Notes under the pieces: model-generated
The model's input: only the letters and a program-made list of their open reading frames with translations
What the model was told of the DNA's origin: nothing
Database searches by the model: none
Source of the DNA: Pseudomonas sp. Bout1
GTDB taxonomy: Bacteria > Pseudomonadota > Gammaproteobacteria > Pseudomonadales > Pseudomonadaceae
DNA: 64,000 nucleotides
Direction: 5' to 3'
NCBI RefSeq assembly: GCF_034314165.1
Contig: NZ_JAVIWK010000001.1
Location: 1,193,001 to 1,257,000 of the forward strand
In this document: positions 9,291-20,289 of the stretch, in pieces
Numbering within the stretch: the stretch's first letter is position 1
Layout of the letters: each line of letters begins with the position of its first letter
Position numbers and translations under genes: made by a program

Positions 9291-10058
9291 ATGAGCCCGG
9301 TCGAACTGTTAAGTCATTGGTCGTTCAGCGGTGTTGACTGGCTGGTGATTGGCGTGGCGATTGCGCTGGCCTATATCGTGTTCGGCATCGCCGGCTTTGG
9401 TACTGCTCTGGTGGCGGGACCGATCCTGATTCTGTTCATGCCGCTGTCCAAGCTCATCCCTTTGCTGGTGCTGCTGGATTTTGTCGCCGCTTTCGGCAAC
9501 CTCCTGCAATCACGCCGGGACGTAGTGAAACCGGAATTGCTGAGGTTGCTGCCGTGCATGGCGATTGGTTGCACCCTTGGGGTGATCTTCCTGCTCAACC
9601 TGCACTCCAATTTATTGCTGCTACTGATGGGCCTGTTTATCAGCGCCTACGCGCTATACAGCCTGGCGATAAAGGCCAAACCCACGCAGATGGCGACCGG
9701 TTGGGCAATTCCCATGGGGGTTATCGGCGGGCTGTTTGGGGCGTTGTTCGGCAGTGGCGGCTTTTTATATGCGATCTACCTCAACAGCCGCTTGCCCAAG
9801 GACGGCGCGCGGGCGACCCAGAGCGCGTTGATCAGTTGCAGCACGGTGGTGCGCCTGAGCCTGTTTTTGATCGCGGGCGTGTACGCCGAGCTACCCTTAT
9901 TAATGTTGGCGGTGTGCCTGTTGCCGGCCATGGCGCTCGGGCTGTGGGCGGGGCGGCGGCTAACCCTGCGCATGTCCCGCGAGGCGTTCGTGCGGTTGGT
10001 GACCTGGCTGGTGCTGGCCAGCGGCATTGCCTTGATTGCCCGTTACTTGAGTACTTGA
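9291..10058 (+). CDS. TauE/SafE (TSUP) family membrane permease
   Basis: An integral membrane protein of 255 residues with about eight hydrophobic segments. The TSUP signature appears near the start (FGIAGFGTALVAGPIL) and again in the second half (GVIGGLFGALFGSGGFLYAIYL). TSUP proteins export sulfite, sulfoacetate or other small organosulfur and organic acids. The ATG at 9291 is preceded by AAGGA, and the in-frame upstream ATGs lack a ribosome site. It is divergent from the LysR gene, which probably regulates it. The substrate is unknown. Confidence 0.87.
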   Translation: MSPVELLSHWSFSGVDWLVIGVAIALAYIVFGIAGFGTALVAGPILILFMPLSKLIPLLVLLDFVAAFGNLLQSRRDVVKPELLRLLPCMAIGCTLGVIFLLNLHSNLLLLLMGLFISAYALYSLAIKAKPTQMATGWAIPMGVIGGLFGALFGSGGFLYAIYLNSRLPKDGARATQSALISCSTVVRLSLFLIAGVYAELPLLMLAVCLLPAMALGLWAGRRLTLRMSREAFVRLVTWLVLASGIALIARYLST

Positions 10059-10100
10059 CCTGTGGGTGTCAGGGATTAAGCTGCCGGGCTTTAGGGCCTT

Positions 10101-10184
10101 ATTGCGGGCAAGCCCGGCTCCCACAGTTGATCTGCATTGCCTGGATGAATGCAGTCCCTTGTGGGAGCCGGGCTTGCCCGCGAT
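10101..10184. repeat. REPIN, GTGGGAGCCGGGCTTGCCCGCGAT family
   Basis: Inverted arms ATTGCGGGCAAGCCCGGCTC and GTGGGAGCCGGGCTTGCCCG lie between the TauE gene and the zinc-ribbon gene. Confidence 0.9.
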
Positions 10185-10220
10185 GAGGCCAGAAGCCACA
10201 CCGCAGGACACCCAGGCACC

Positions 10221-12343
<2,123 letters not shown>

Positions 12344-12368
12344 TGCTTCCAGCAAAACGTTAAGTAAC

Positions 12369-12395
12369 CGGGGCTGTTCTTCAGCCCCGAGTTGT
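12369..12395 (+). terminator. Hairpin between guaB and guaA
   Basis: The stem GGGGCTG/CAGCCCC with loop TTCTT is followed by GAGTTGTTTCTG. The T tract is broken, so it probably attenuates rather than stops read-through into guaA. Confidence 0.55.
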
Positions 12396-12438
12396 TTCTG
12401 ATTCTCTTTATTCGAATTGCATAGACGAGACTGACTCC

Positions 12439-14016
12439 ATGGCCCTCGACATTCACGCCCACCGCATCCTGATCCTCGACTTCGGTTCCCAGTACACCCA
12501 GCTGATCGCCCGCCGCGTGCGTGAAATCGGCGTGTACTGCGAACTGCATCCGTTCGACATGGACGACGAAGCGATTCGCGAATTCGCTCCAAAAGGCGTC
12601 ATTCTCGCCGGCGGCCCCGAGTCCGTGCACGAAGCCAACAGCCCGCGTTGCCCACAGGCCGTATTTGACCTGGGCGTGCCGGTCTTCGGTATCTGCTACG
12701 GCATGCAGACCATGGCCGAGCAACTGGGCGGCAAGGTTGAAGGTTCCGAGCTGCGTGAGTTCGGTTACGCCCGTGTCGACGTAGTCGGCAAGAGCCGCCT
12801 GCTGGACGGCATCGAAGACCACATCGACGCCGACGGCCTGTTCGGCCTCGACGTGTGGATGAGCCACGGTGACAAGGTCACCAAGATGCCGCAAGACTTC
12901 CACATCCTGGCCAGCACCCCGAGCTGCCCGATCGCCGGTATGTTCAACGACGAGCGCGGCTACTACGGCGTGCAGTTCCACCCGGAAGTGACCCACACCA
13001 AGCAAGGCGGCCGCATCCTGTCGCGCTTCATCCTCGAGATCTGCGGCTGTGAAGCACTGTGGACCCCGTCGAAGATCGCTGAAGACGCCATCGCCAACAT
13101 CCGTGCCCAAGTCGGCACCGATAACGTCCTGCTGGGCCTGTCCGGCGGCGTTGACTCCTCGGTGGTCGCAGCACTGCTGCACAAGGCCATCGGCGACCAA
13201 CTGACCTGCGTCTTCGTCGACAACGGCCTGCTGCGCCTGCACGAAGGTGAGCAAGTGATGGCCATGTTCGCCGAGAACATGGGCGTCAAGGTGATTCGCG
13301 CCAACGCTGAGGAACAGTTCCTCAACAACCTGGCTGGCGAGTCCGACCCGGAGAAGAAGCGCAAAATCATCGGTCGCACCTTCATCGACGTATTCGATGC
13401 CCAGTCCAACAGCCTGGACAACATCAAGTACCTCGCCCAGGGCACCATCTACCCGGACGTGATCGAGTCGGCTGGCGCCAAGAGCGGCAAGGCCCACGTG
13501 ATCAAGTCCCACCACAACGTAGGTGGCCTGCCTGAGGAAATGAACCTCAAGCTGGTAGAACCGCTGCGCGAACTGTTCAAGGACGAAGTCCGCCGTCTGG
13601 GCCTGGAACTCGGCCTGCCGTACGACATGGTCTACCGTCACCCATTCCCGGGCCCGGGCCTGGGCGTGCGGATCCTTGGTGAAGTGAAGAAGGAATACGC
13701 CGACCTGCTGCGTCGCGCCGACCACATCTTCATCGAAGAGCTGCGCAAGGCCGACTGGTACCACAAGGTCAGCCAGGCCTTCGTGGTGTTCCAGCCGGTG
13801 AAATCGGTTGGCGTGGTCGGCGATGGCCGTCGTTACGCGTGGGTCGTGGCCCTGCGTGCGGTGGAAACCATCGACTTCATGACCGCCCGCTGGGCACACC
13901 TGCCGTACGAACTGCTGGAAACTGTCAGCGGGCGTATCATCAATGAAATCGAAGGCATCTCGCGCGTGACGTATGACGTCTCGAGCAAGCCGCCGGCGAC
14001 CATTGAGTGGGAATGA
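12439..14016 (+). CDS. guaA: GMP synthase (glutamine-hydrolysing)
   Basis: Converts XMP to GMP using glutamine and ATP. The 525-residue protein has an N-terminal class I glutamine amidotransferase with nucleophile Cys86 in [10 protein letters not shown] and the GVQFHPEV histidine motif. The ATP-pyrophosphatase P-loop SGGVDSS is at about 235-241, and the C-terminal dimerisation domain ends in the usual PATIEWE. The 3' end is intact and is the left border of the accessory island. Bases 13769-13879 have a diverged second copy at 18564-18674. Confidence 0.98.
   Translation: MALDIHAHRILILDFGSQYTQLIARRVREIGVYCELHPFDMDDEAIREFAPKGVILAGGPESVHEANSPRCPQAVFDLGVPVFGICYGMQTMAEQLGGKVEGSELREFGYARVDVVGKSRLLDGIEDHIDADGLFGLDVWMSHGDKVTKMPQDFHILASTPSCPIAGMFNDERGYYGVQFHPEVTHTKQGGRILSRFILEICGCEALWTPSKIAEDAIANIRAQVGTDNVLLGLSGGVDSSVVAALLHKAIGDQLTCVFVDNGLLRLHEGEQVMAMFAENMGVKVIRANAEEQFLNNLAGESDPEKKRKIIGRTFIDVFDAQSNSLDNIKYLAQGTIYPDVIESAGAKSGKAHVIKSHHNVGGLPEEMNLKLVEPLRELFKDEVRRLGLELGLPYDMVYRHPFPGPGLGVRILGEVKKEYADLLRRADHIFIEELRKADWYHKVSQAFVVFQPVKSVGVVGDGRRYAWVVALRAVETIDFMTARWAHLPYELLETVSGRIINEIEGISRVTYDVSSKPPATIEWE
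14005..14013 (+). other. Possible left attachment core at the guaA 3' end
   Basis: GAGTGGGAA, the codons just before the guaA stop, recurs at 17867-17875. At both places a CCGGCAC-x-x-ACTAG-like string follows within about 35 bases. The 3' end of guaA is a known insertion target for genomic islands. Nine bases is short, so this is suggestive only. Confidence 0.3.
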
Positions 14017-14061
14017 TGGGAGGTCCGGCATTGTCCGGCACCCACTAGCAAGAAATGCCCT

Positions 14062-14096
14062 GGAGCCCGCGTAATTGCGGGCTTTTGGCTTTTTAG
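14062..14096 (+). terminator. Intrinsic terminator of guaA
   Basis: The stem AGCCCGC/GCGGGCT with loop GTAATT is followed by TTTGGCTTTTT. Confidence 0.8.
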
Positions 14097-14357
14097 GTCT
14101 GGCATATTCTGGCAGCTTTGTGCATCGCCAAGCACCGTGTTTGTATGGCATGGTACGGGGCGTTGACTTAGCCAAATGCCATGTTCGGTCCTCGATACCA
14201 GTTATTTTCCATTAAAACCTCATACTCTAATGCATACCTCCGGTCGCGCTGATAAGCGGATAGCGACGCTGTTCGACGTGATCGCGCTCTGCTATTACTG
14301 GCACGCGGAACACCGACATGTGCAGCGGGTCGCGCGCTTACCTGCGCAGAGTTTGTA
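14097..14357. other. Island left flank, no supported gene
   Basis: No gene can be supported here. The plus-strand frame from 14176 to 14370 (64 codons) has no ribosome site and no recognisable motif. The boundary from GC-rich backbone to AT-rich restriction-modification DNA falls near its right end. Confidence 0.5.
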
Positions 14358-15227
14358 TTACATTAGATAGCCACGGTCCATTCCATGAGCAATACCTCCT
14401 TCCCAATCAGACGTTAAAAATGTTCTTACTGAATTAAATAAGTGTTCTATGACGTCAGGGTATATTGGGTTCTTCTGGTACCCGTCATTGTATCTAAATT
14501 CGCGATCAGTATTTTTCTGCTTGCGCAGAATATAAATCTGGTCAATTTTATATTTTTTCAAATTCACATTTTCTGTTAGCTTCAGCCATTCGGCTACAAC
14601 TATATACATAGCATTTGGATTTTTTTGTTTTAGCTGCTCTGCCGCAGTAGAAACATCTTGAAGCATGGTTTTATCTAAGTACGTTTTACATTCAATAGCT
14701 ACTGCCGGAATATCCCATTTATGTTCTTCAATCAAATTCGATCCAGCGCATTGTAAATTCGCACTTACGCGGGCGCCGATCGCAAAGTCATGGTCTTTTA
14801 TTTCAATTAATGCATGGGGTCTTTTAACCATGTCTAGGTAAGAAGGCGCTCTAAAAAAAAGATCTTTAAAAGAGTGAGATTTCCCAATTAAAGCAGAGTC
14901 TGAAATCGCTTCAACCATGTCCTTGAAAAGGTAGTACATAAATTCCTCCAAAACTGAGGAATGCAAATTAGATCTAGAGTCGAATTTTTCCGCAAATCTG
15001 CGGTCATCCAAAAACTCTTTATAATCATTCAGTAATGCGACTCTTTTTTTAATTATTTCAGCGTCATTTTCTGTAACGCCAGGAAGAGGTCCTTTGAGTT
15101 CATGGTTTTCCGTCTTCCAGAGCTCGTAGCGATCTCTGATTTCCCTAATATAGGTGATAGATAAGTCATCCATGTACTTGGTTTTGTGGCTTTCTTTGGT
15201 GCTTAAATTTAATCCATGTATGTACAT
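14358..15227 (-). CDS. Type II restriction endonuclease, Bpu10I-like
   Basis: The protein has 289 residues, AT-rich and unlike its neighbours in codon use. The PD-(D/E)xK core is seen as VAIECKTYLDKTMLQDV, followed by a helix and then DQIYILRKQKN. This arrangement matches my memory of the Bpu10I/BbvCI family, which cut an asymmetric 7-bp site. ATG 15227 directly abuts the TAA of the methyltransferase gene, and GGTGA in its last codons can serve as ribosome site. Known relatives work as two different subunits; only one is present here. The site cannot be predicted from sequence alone. Confidence 0.65.
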   Translation of the reverse strand: MYIHGLNLSTKESHKTKYMDDLSITYIREIRDRYELWKTENHELKGPLPGVTENDAEIIKKRVALLNDYKEFLDDRRFAEKFDSRSNLHSSVLEEFMYYLFKDMVEAISDSALIGKSHSFKDLFFRAPSYLDMVKRPHALIEIKDHDFAIGARVSANLQCAGSNLIEEHKWDIPAVAIECKTYLDKTMLQDVSTAAEQLKQKNPNAMYIVVAEWLKLTENVNLKKYKIDQIYILRKQKNTDREFRYNDGYQKNPIYPDVIEHLFNSVRTFLTSDWEGGIAHGMDRGYLM

Positions 15228-16427
15228 TTAATCACCATTAAGCTGCTTGATTATGTTAATTGCTATAGCTCTAGCCATGAGCGGAGGAACTGCGTTGCCA
15301 ATCTGATTATATTGACCTAGGTGCTTTTCCTCTAATCGCCCTTCTCTATGCAAAAGCTTTTGACTAACGACAGTCGGCTTGCCTTTAAATACATACCAGT
15401 CAGGGAAAGACTGAATTCGCGCACCTTCACGAGCAGTAAAATTTCTATTTTTGAAAGGATGCACAAAATTAGCATAAAAAGACGCTGGCACAGTATGGCA
15501 CTGCCTATCAGGGTGCATTCTTCGATTGTTTTGATCATAGACCTTGTCTGAAAATTCAGTACTGTTTCTTTTTAATGGTCTCAAATGTGCTGGTACATTA
15601 GATATAGAATCTCCACAGCTCATCGATGAAAATCGTTCAACGATTCTTGAAGAATGGTTCATTGCTTTATGGTTATAAAGCTTATCAGAGCCTTCTCGCA
15701 GAAATCTTTGATATTCGTTCTGTATCCCATATGTATAGCTGGAAATTTCAGCGCCTTCTCTTGCTTCAATATCGGGCATGTCCGAAATAGCATCCCATAA
15801 TGTTGGACATTTTTTAAGATGGCTGTCAAAAAGAGAGGTGTCTGCATTTGTGGTGTGTGTTGCATCTGGAAATGGATTTTTAAGTATCATTTTAGACGCA
15901 ACAACAACTAATCGTTTTCTTATCTGAGGTACGCCGTAATCCGTAGCCTCAAGTATTTTATAGTTTACGTGATAACCAATGCGCTCCAGCTCTTTTTTTA
16001 TAATATCAATTACTAATTCGTTACTGTCGGTGCGAGCCTTGATTATATTTGGTACGTTTTCCATAATCATGATTTTAGGGTTTAATAGACTGCCGACTCT
16101 GATGAACTCTTCAAAAAGTGAGTTCCTAGGGTCTTTTGAGTCGCCACTATTTTTATTGCATATAGAAAATCCTTGGCATGGTGGCCCACCCAGTATTATA
16201 TCCGGGCTAAACTCGCTGAATGCTTCAATTATTTCTTCGTCAGATAGTAAAGAAATGTCGGATTTGATAACCCTGGCTTCAGGGTGATTAAATTTAAAAG
16301 TTTCACACGCCCAGCTATCCGTTTCTATTGCTCCAATCACCTTTGCGCCAGCTAACTCAAAACCAAGACTGAAACCACCAGCGCCTGCAAATGTATCTAA
16401 CACTGAATATTGCATTTTCTTACCCAA
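15228..16427 (-). CDS. DNA (cytosine-5-)methyltransferase
   Basis: m5C methyltransferase of 399 residues. Motif I is DTFAGAGGFSLGFE, motif IV GGPPCQGFS with the catalytic Cys, motif VI ENVPN, motif VIII QIRKRLVVVASK, and motif X QIGNAVPPLMARAIA. The target-recognition region lies between VIII and IX. It protects host DNA against the endonuclease encoded immediately downstream. MGKKMQYSV is used as start; the second Met four residues later is possible. The gene is visibly AT-rich against the backbone, a sign of recent transfer. Confidence 0.93.
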   Translation of the reverse strand: MGKKMQYSVLDTFAGAGGFSLGFELAGAKVIGAIETDSWACETFKFNHPEARVIKSDISLLSDEEIIEAFSEFSPDIILGGPPCQGFSICNKNSGDSKDPRNSLFEEFIRVGSLLNPKIMIMENVPNIIKARTDSNELVIDIIKKELERIGYHVNYKILEATDYGVPQIRKRLVVVASKMILKNPFPDATHTTNADTSLFDSHLKKCPTLWDAISDMPDIEAREGAEISSYTYGIQNEYQRFLREGSDKLYNHKAMNHSSRIVERFSSMSCGDSISNVPAHLRPLKRNSTEFSDKVYDQNNRRMHPDRQCHTVPASFYANFVHPFKNRNFTAREGARIQSFPDWYVFKGKPTVVSQKLLHREGRLEEKHLGQYNQIGNAVPPLMARAIAINIIKQLNGD

Positions 16428-16526
16428 TACTTTTAAAGGTTTTATGAGAGTCGCTAAAAAATTAACTTAGAAACTAATTTATCCTGCGCAGACAGATATC
16501 TTAGTCATTGGAAATCCCCTATTTGT

Positions 16527-17087
16527 CTAGCCTAATGGGGGTCTGGACTCTTTAGAAACTTCCCTACGGTATTCAGTTATGAATTTCACTCTGTCGCCTT
16601 TGAAAAATAGCGCAGGATTTACCCAGAATGTGGAGGGCGTGCGTGGGGCCAGAAACTGTTTGGCAAGAAGTTCCTTAAGGCCTCTCTGGAAAGTCTTTTC
16701 GCTCATGTCTACTGACCTGCCTGACAGGCCATCATTGAACCACGCTAGCTCGATGCTTTCGGCAAATCCCTGACACATAGGTGCTCGTTCGTACTCCTGT
16801 AAGACCAGTTGAAAGACCCGCGATGCCGTGCGTCCAAGGTCGAATGCCGCGGCGACGCCATCGGCAAAAACTTTCACGAAAGATGCGTCGTCACGTTCAT
16901 CTACGATGTAGATCGCCGCAGCCGTCTGGCGAGTTTCTCCTGGGCGCGTACTCACAATTTCTTCTGACGTGCCCGTTTTCACGTATCGCCTCTTAACTGT
17001 CACCTCTGTGGGTTCAAGCAGAGGATTAGCCAAGGGGCTGTATTCGAGCTTGCGGAGATTGATCGTTACAGACATATCAGAAGCCAT
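16527..17087 (-). CDS. Plasmid replication-protein-like (RepL-type winged helix) protein
   Basis: The protein has 186 residues. The C-terminal half reads like a winged helix ending in FWVNPALFFKGDRVKFITEYR, a form typical of RepL-like replication initiators (xVNPxLFFKGDR). The N-terminal third is basic and polar. The ATG at 17087 is chosen over the GTG at 17108 because AAAGGAC precedes it at 5 bases. AT-rich DNA with the 8-bp inverted repeat GTAAGACA/TGTCTTAC (17100-17107 and 17146-17153) lies just upstream and could be its operator or origin. It may be a relic of the element that brought the island. Function is inferred from one motif. Confidence 0.45.
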   Translation of the reverse strand: MASDMSVTINLRKLEYSPLANPLLEPTEVTVKRRYVKTGTSEEIVSTRPGETRQTAAAIYIVDERDDASFVKVFADGVAAAFDLGRTASRVFQLVLQEYERAPMCQGFAESIELAWFNDGLSGRSVDMSEKTFQRGLKELLAKQFLAPRTPSTFWVNPALFFKGDRVKFITEYRREVSKESRPPLG

Positions 17088-17866
17088 TTTTGTCCTTTGG
17101 TAAGACACACACTAATCACTTAAAAGACAAAAATCAACAAATTAATGTCTTACAATGTCCTGGGTTTGTCCCGTGCTCATTGATAAAATTGCATCGTGGT
17201 CAGAATGCCGTAGGGATAGAATCTGACTGTTTCCCCTGAAGGTGAGGAATGGCAGATGTGTCACGGGCTGGAGGTAGGAGTAACGGAGTGCCATCATTAC
17301 ATCCACGTTATCACTTGAGAAGCCAAGAAGTGGAGTGATTGGGCGTCTGTCACTGACCATCACGTTCGGTCGCTATGGGGTGGGCGGTTATCACGCTGGC
17401 CAAGGCCTCTACGTCTATGATGTCGGCCTTGATGTGTTCGTAGAAATCAATTGTTCGGACGAGGCATTACTGACCGAGGCTGTTTCGACGTTCAGTGCCG
17501 TCACGTCGCTCACTCGCTCGACGTCATAGATGGAAAATTCCTGTACACGCCAAAAGAGAATCCGTCCGCAGAGCTTCTGGTCAGGGTCGGGGAGACGGTC
17601 GCCGCGCTCTTCGAAAGCGTTGGCTACAAAAGGAAGGCTTTGGAGCGCAGTCAGTGGCAGCTCAAATCTAAACCATAGGCTGGGAAAAAGGTTTCAATGG
17701 TGGGCGTGGTTACCACGGCCCGAAAGTGTAGTGGCGTTGGTCTGGCTGGGCTGCTAACCGACCTCGGGTTGGGAGTAGGAACTAATTTGGTATTTTTTAT
17801 GGTTCTTTTATATTTATTATTTATAAGTTGCTGTAATAGTTAGTTTTTATTTTGTAATTTATAATG

Positions 17867-17875
17867 GAGTGGGAA
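17867..17875 (+). other. Second GAGTGGGAA repeat, possible attachment remnant
   Basis: Matches the 3' end of guaA (14005-14013). The following bases, CCGGCACTGACTAG, resemble CCGGCACCCACTAG after guaA. It may mark an old insertion junction. Confidence 0.3.
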
Positions 17876-17943
17876 CAACAGGGCACCCGGCACTGACTAG
17901 AGTGCAGCGCTAGATTCGCAGTAGCGCAGGAAGGGTTTTGGCC

Positions 17944-17982
17944 AATGCCAGTCAGTTATGCTGACTGGCATTTTTGTTTTTG
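17944..17982 (+). terminator. Intrinsic terminator, orphan
   Basis: The 12-bp stem AATGCCAGTCAG/CTGACTGGCATT with loop TTATG is followed by TTTGTTTTT. No intact plus-strand gene precedes it within the island; it may be the terminator of an ancestral gene whose coding part is lost. Confidence 0.85.
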
Positions 17983-18043
17983 GGTAGAACGCTCCGAAGC
18001 CAGAGTTTTCGTCTCCAATGAACGGCTAAGGCTAGCGTAGGTA

Positions 18044-18559
18044 TTAGAGAAACTGTGATCGAATTAAATCCGTATCGAACGGTGTTATCCCCTGATCAGG
18101 CGCAAACACCGCCATTGCCTGTTGCGGTGTGGCTACTCGTTCCCCCCGTGCTCGAACATGCAAATCGAACAGGGTCTCCAAATCCGGCCTTGGTGAATGT
18201 ACCAAGGCTCTCAGCATCAACGATACGCCACTGAGGTTGTTCTGGACGTTGTTCCAGCGCGCAGATGAAGTCAGCCCCAGATCAGCCCAAATCATGCGTC
18301 GTTCTTGCAAGTCCATCACGAAGGGCAGACAGATCCCTGTGTCGGATGCGATATCGATACGGTCGAATACAGAGCGCGGCTCGAATACTTCACCCGACGC
18401 TGCGTCGGAGCGAGCCATCCAGCCTGCGAAGCATTCTGGAAGATCGCAGTACGGCTGTTCGGTGAATGAGTTGATAGACGTGACGACATAGCGGTTAAGC
18501 GACCATACAAGTGGCGGTACGATTAGCCAAGTGTGCCTTACAGGTCGGTGAGTTCCCAT
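18044..18559 (-). pseudogene. Fragment of a large protein of the terD (tellurium/stress) gene neighbourhood
   Basis: The open frame gives SINSFTEQPYCDLPECFAGW and then PFVMDLQERRMIWADLGL, NNLSGVSLMLRAL, DLFDLHVRARGE-type and GITPFDTDLI segments. From memory these resemble the C-terminal part of large cytoplasmic proteins found beside TerD-type genes. Recognisable similarity starts only around 18480. Upstream the frame runs straight into antisense of the guaA remnant (18564-18674), so the 5' part is missing. No ribosome site is seen. I read it as a truncated relic; family membership is tentative. Confidence 0.4.
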
Positions 18560-18563
18560 AAAA

Positions 18564-18674
18564 TCAGTCAGGCGTTTGTGGAGTTCCAGTCGGTGAAATC
18601 GGTTGGCGGGCTGGGTGATTGCCGTCGCTACACGTGGGGCATGGCCCTGCTTGCGGTGGAAACCATAGACTTCA
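18564..18674 (+). pseudogene. Diverged internal fragment of guaA
   Basis: By hand alignment about 95 of 111 bases match guaA 13769-13879 with no gap. The frame is kept: [18 protein letters not shown] then [18 protein letters not shown], against [19 protein letters not shown] and [17 protein letters not shown] in GuaA. Mismatches fall largely at third positions, so it looks like a piece of a guaA allele from a related strain rather than a recent copy. It lacks both ends. It joins directly to the ter-type gene fragment on its left and is 142 bases from hipB on its right. Confidence 0.85.
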
Positions 18675-18750
18675 CGTTTTTCCGGGATGCGAATGTTTAA
18701 GCGAGAGTCGCACTTGGTCATTTAGACGGATAAAGGACTATTCAACACGA

Positions 18751-18812
18751 TTTGCATCGTATACGGTTCATGTATGTGATTTTATCCATTTATGCATTGT
18801 ATAGGATGCAAA
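18751..18812 (+). promoter_or_regulatory. hipBA operator region
   Basis: TTTGCATCGTATAC at 18751-18764 is the near-perfect inverted match (13 of 14) of GTATAGGATGCAAA at 18799-18812. The right site also contains TGCAT-N8-ATGCA (18793-18810), the same 5-8-5 layout as the E. coli HipB operator TATCC-N8-GGATA. It lies directly before the hipB start, as expected for autorepression. Confidence 0.7.
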
Positions 18813-18815
18813 TAA

Positions 18816-19061
18816 GTGCGCGACTTAGGAATACTCATCAAGAATCTCCGCAAAGCCGCTGGCCTTTCACAAAGCCAGCTCGCGCAGCGCCACGGCATGA
18901 GTCGCGCAACCATTTCGGGGATTGAGAACAACACCGTACCTGAAGTAGGGATTCGCAAGGTCGCAGCCATCCTTGAAGGCTTGGGATATGAACTGACCGC
19001 CATCCCCATGCGTCGGCGCAAGACCCTCGATGAACTGAAATCAGGAAACGTCCATGACTAG
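18816..19061 (+). CDS. hipB: HipB-like antitoxin / autorepressor
   Basis: The protein has 81 residues, almost wholly one HTH_XRE domain: IKNLRKAAGLSQSQLAQRHG, then MSRATISGIENN and IRKVAAILEGLGYEL. The family binds and neutralises the HipA kinase and represses the operon. The start is GTG at 18816 with AGGA about 9 bases upstream; no ATG is available. It overlaps hipA by 8 bases, giving translational coupling. The C-terminal tail after the HTH (RRRKTLDELKSGNVHD) is short. Confidence 0.85.
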   Translation: MRDLGILIKNLRKAAGLSQSQLAQRHGMSRATISGIENNTVPEVGIRKVAAILEGLGYELTAIPMRRRKTLDELKSGNVHD

Positions 19062-20289
19062 TCAAAGTGACCGGCTGTATATCGGCGCTGGCGGCGTGCT
19101 TACCGGAACGCTCGGGCGACGTGAAGAAAATCGGCGAGATTCGGTCTTCTCATATAGCGAGGGAGTAGCCGACGAGAACGCCGTTTCCTTGACCATGCCG
19201 GTGCGCCTGGAAAGCTACAACTGGGAGTATGGAATCCACCCGATGTTCGAGATGAACATCCCCGAGGGGCATCTCAAGGACGAGCTTGTGCGACGTTTCA
19301 GCAAGTCAATGCGCGGCTTTGACGACTTCGCGTTGCTGGGCGTCGTGGGGCCTCACCAACTGGGTCGCATCAGTGTTGCAAATGAAGCCGGCGGCGGCTC
19401 GTTGCCTCAGGTCAAGCTTGCGGAGCTGTTGGTCTATGACGGGGCGCAAGATCTGTTCAATGACCTTCTGAACACCTACGCAGCCTACTCGGGAGTATCG
19501 GGCGTTCAACCGAAGGTGCTGGTGCGCGACGTTGACGACAGGGCCTGCGACATTGAACGTCTCACCCATCGGGGCGCCACGCACCTGGTGAAGGCGTTCA
19601 ACGAGTCAGAGTTTCCGCAACTGGCAGCCAATGAGTTTTTCTGCATGCGGGCCGCACTCCATTGTGGTCTTGAAGTACCTGAATTCCAGCTCAGCCAGCA
19701 GGGGACGCTCCTGGTGGTGAAGCGGTTCGACATCGGTGAAAGCGCCTACCTCGGATTTGAGGACATGTGCGTTCTATCGGGTTGGGGAGCCGCTAAGAAG
19801 TACGACGGCAGTTATCAGGGATGCGCGAAGCTGATCCGGTATTTTGTTACGCCAAGCCGCATAACCAGGACGCTGGAAGACTTCTTCGTGATGGTGGCGC
19901 TCTCTGCCGGCATCCAGAATGGTGACGGGCACCTGAAGAACTTCGGCCTGCTTTATGAAAACTGTGCGGAAGATGCTGACGTGTGGCTCGCCCCGGCTTA
20001 CGACCTGGTGACCACCACCGTGTACAACGGCAACGACATCATGGGGCTGTTGCTCGGTGGCTCGAAAGCCTGGCCAAAGCGCAAGATGCTGGTTCAGTTC
20101 GGGCGTAGCTCATGCGGTTTGACAGAGGCTCGCTGCAACGAATTGCTAGCCAGAGTGCACCGGGGCATGAATCGCGCGATGGAGGAGCTTTCCGAGTATC
20201 GAAGCACCCACCCAGCGTTCGAAGTGGTGGGGGAAAAGATGGCCGCTGCATGGGCCGCCGGACTGGCCAGGAGTATTGTGCCGGAGTGA
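19054..20289 (+). CDS. hipA: HipA-like serine/threonine kinase toxin
   Basis: The protein has 411 residues. The N-terminal HipA domain is followed by the kinase core: the ATP/regulatory loop SGVSGVQPK (about 146-154), HLVKAF with Lys180, the catalytic NGDGHLKNFGLL (Asp291, Asn296) and metal-binding Asp317 in APAYDLV. All key residues are kept, so it should be active. HipA of E. coli phosphorylates glutamyl-tRNA synthetase and induces persistence. The regulatory serine loop reads Ser149-Gly-Val-Gln here, as in HipA-type toxins whose autophosphorylation inactivates them. It ends the island; treR follows convergently 55 bases on. Confidence 0.9.
   Translation: MTSQSDRLYIGAGGVLTGTLGRREENRRDSVFSYSEGVADENAVSLTMPVRLESYNWEYGIHPMFEMNIPEGHLKDELVRRFSKSMRGFDDFALLGVVGPHQLGRISVANEAGGGSLPQVKLAELLVYDGAQDLFNDLLNTYAAYSGVSGVQPKVLVRDVDDRACDIERLTHRGATHLVKAFNESEFPQLAANEFFCMRAALHCGLEVPEFQLSQQGTLLVVKRFDIGESAYLGFEDMCVLSGWGAAKKYDGSYQGCAKLIRYFVTPSRITRTLEDFFVMVALSAGIQNGDGHLKNFGLLYENCAEDADVWLAPAYDLVTTTVYNGNDIMGLLLGGSKAWPKRKMLVQFGRSSCGLTEARCNELLARVHRGMNRAMEELSEYRSTHPAFEVVGEKMAAAWAAGLARSIVPE

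Larger units (their letters stand above)
17088..18043. other. Gene-poor stretch inside the island
   Basis: It holds the inverted repeat GTAAGACA/TGTCTTAC upstream of the RepL-like gene and short overlapping frames. Two of these (17335-17529 and 17451-17678) could be a frameshifted remnant; the second ends ENPSAELLVRVGETV then a basic tail. It also holds an AT-rich block at 17780-17865, the GAGTGGGAA repeat at 17867-17875 and a strong terminator at 17944-17982. I cannot support an intact gene. Confidence 0.5.

Noticed and set aside
14176..14370. Plus-strand frame of 64 codons after guaA
   Set aside because: No start signal or known motif; overlaps the endonuclease 3' end.
17142..17360. Minus-strand frame of about 72 codons upstream of the RepL-like gene
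   Set aside because: No ribosome site and no recognisable motif.
17335..17678. Two overlapping plus-strand frames that might be one frameshifted gene
   Set aside because: No ribosome site, no recognisable domain; only mentioned as a possible remnant.
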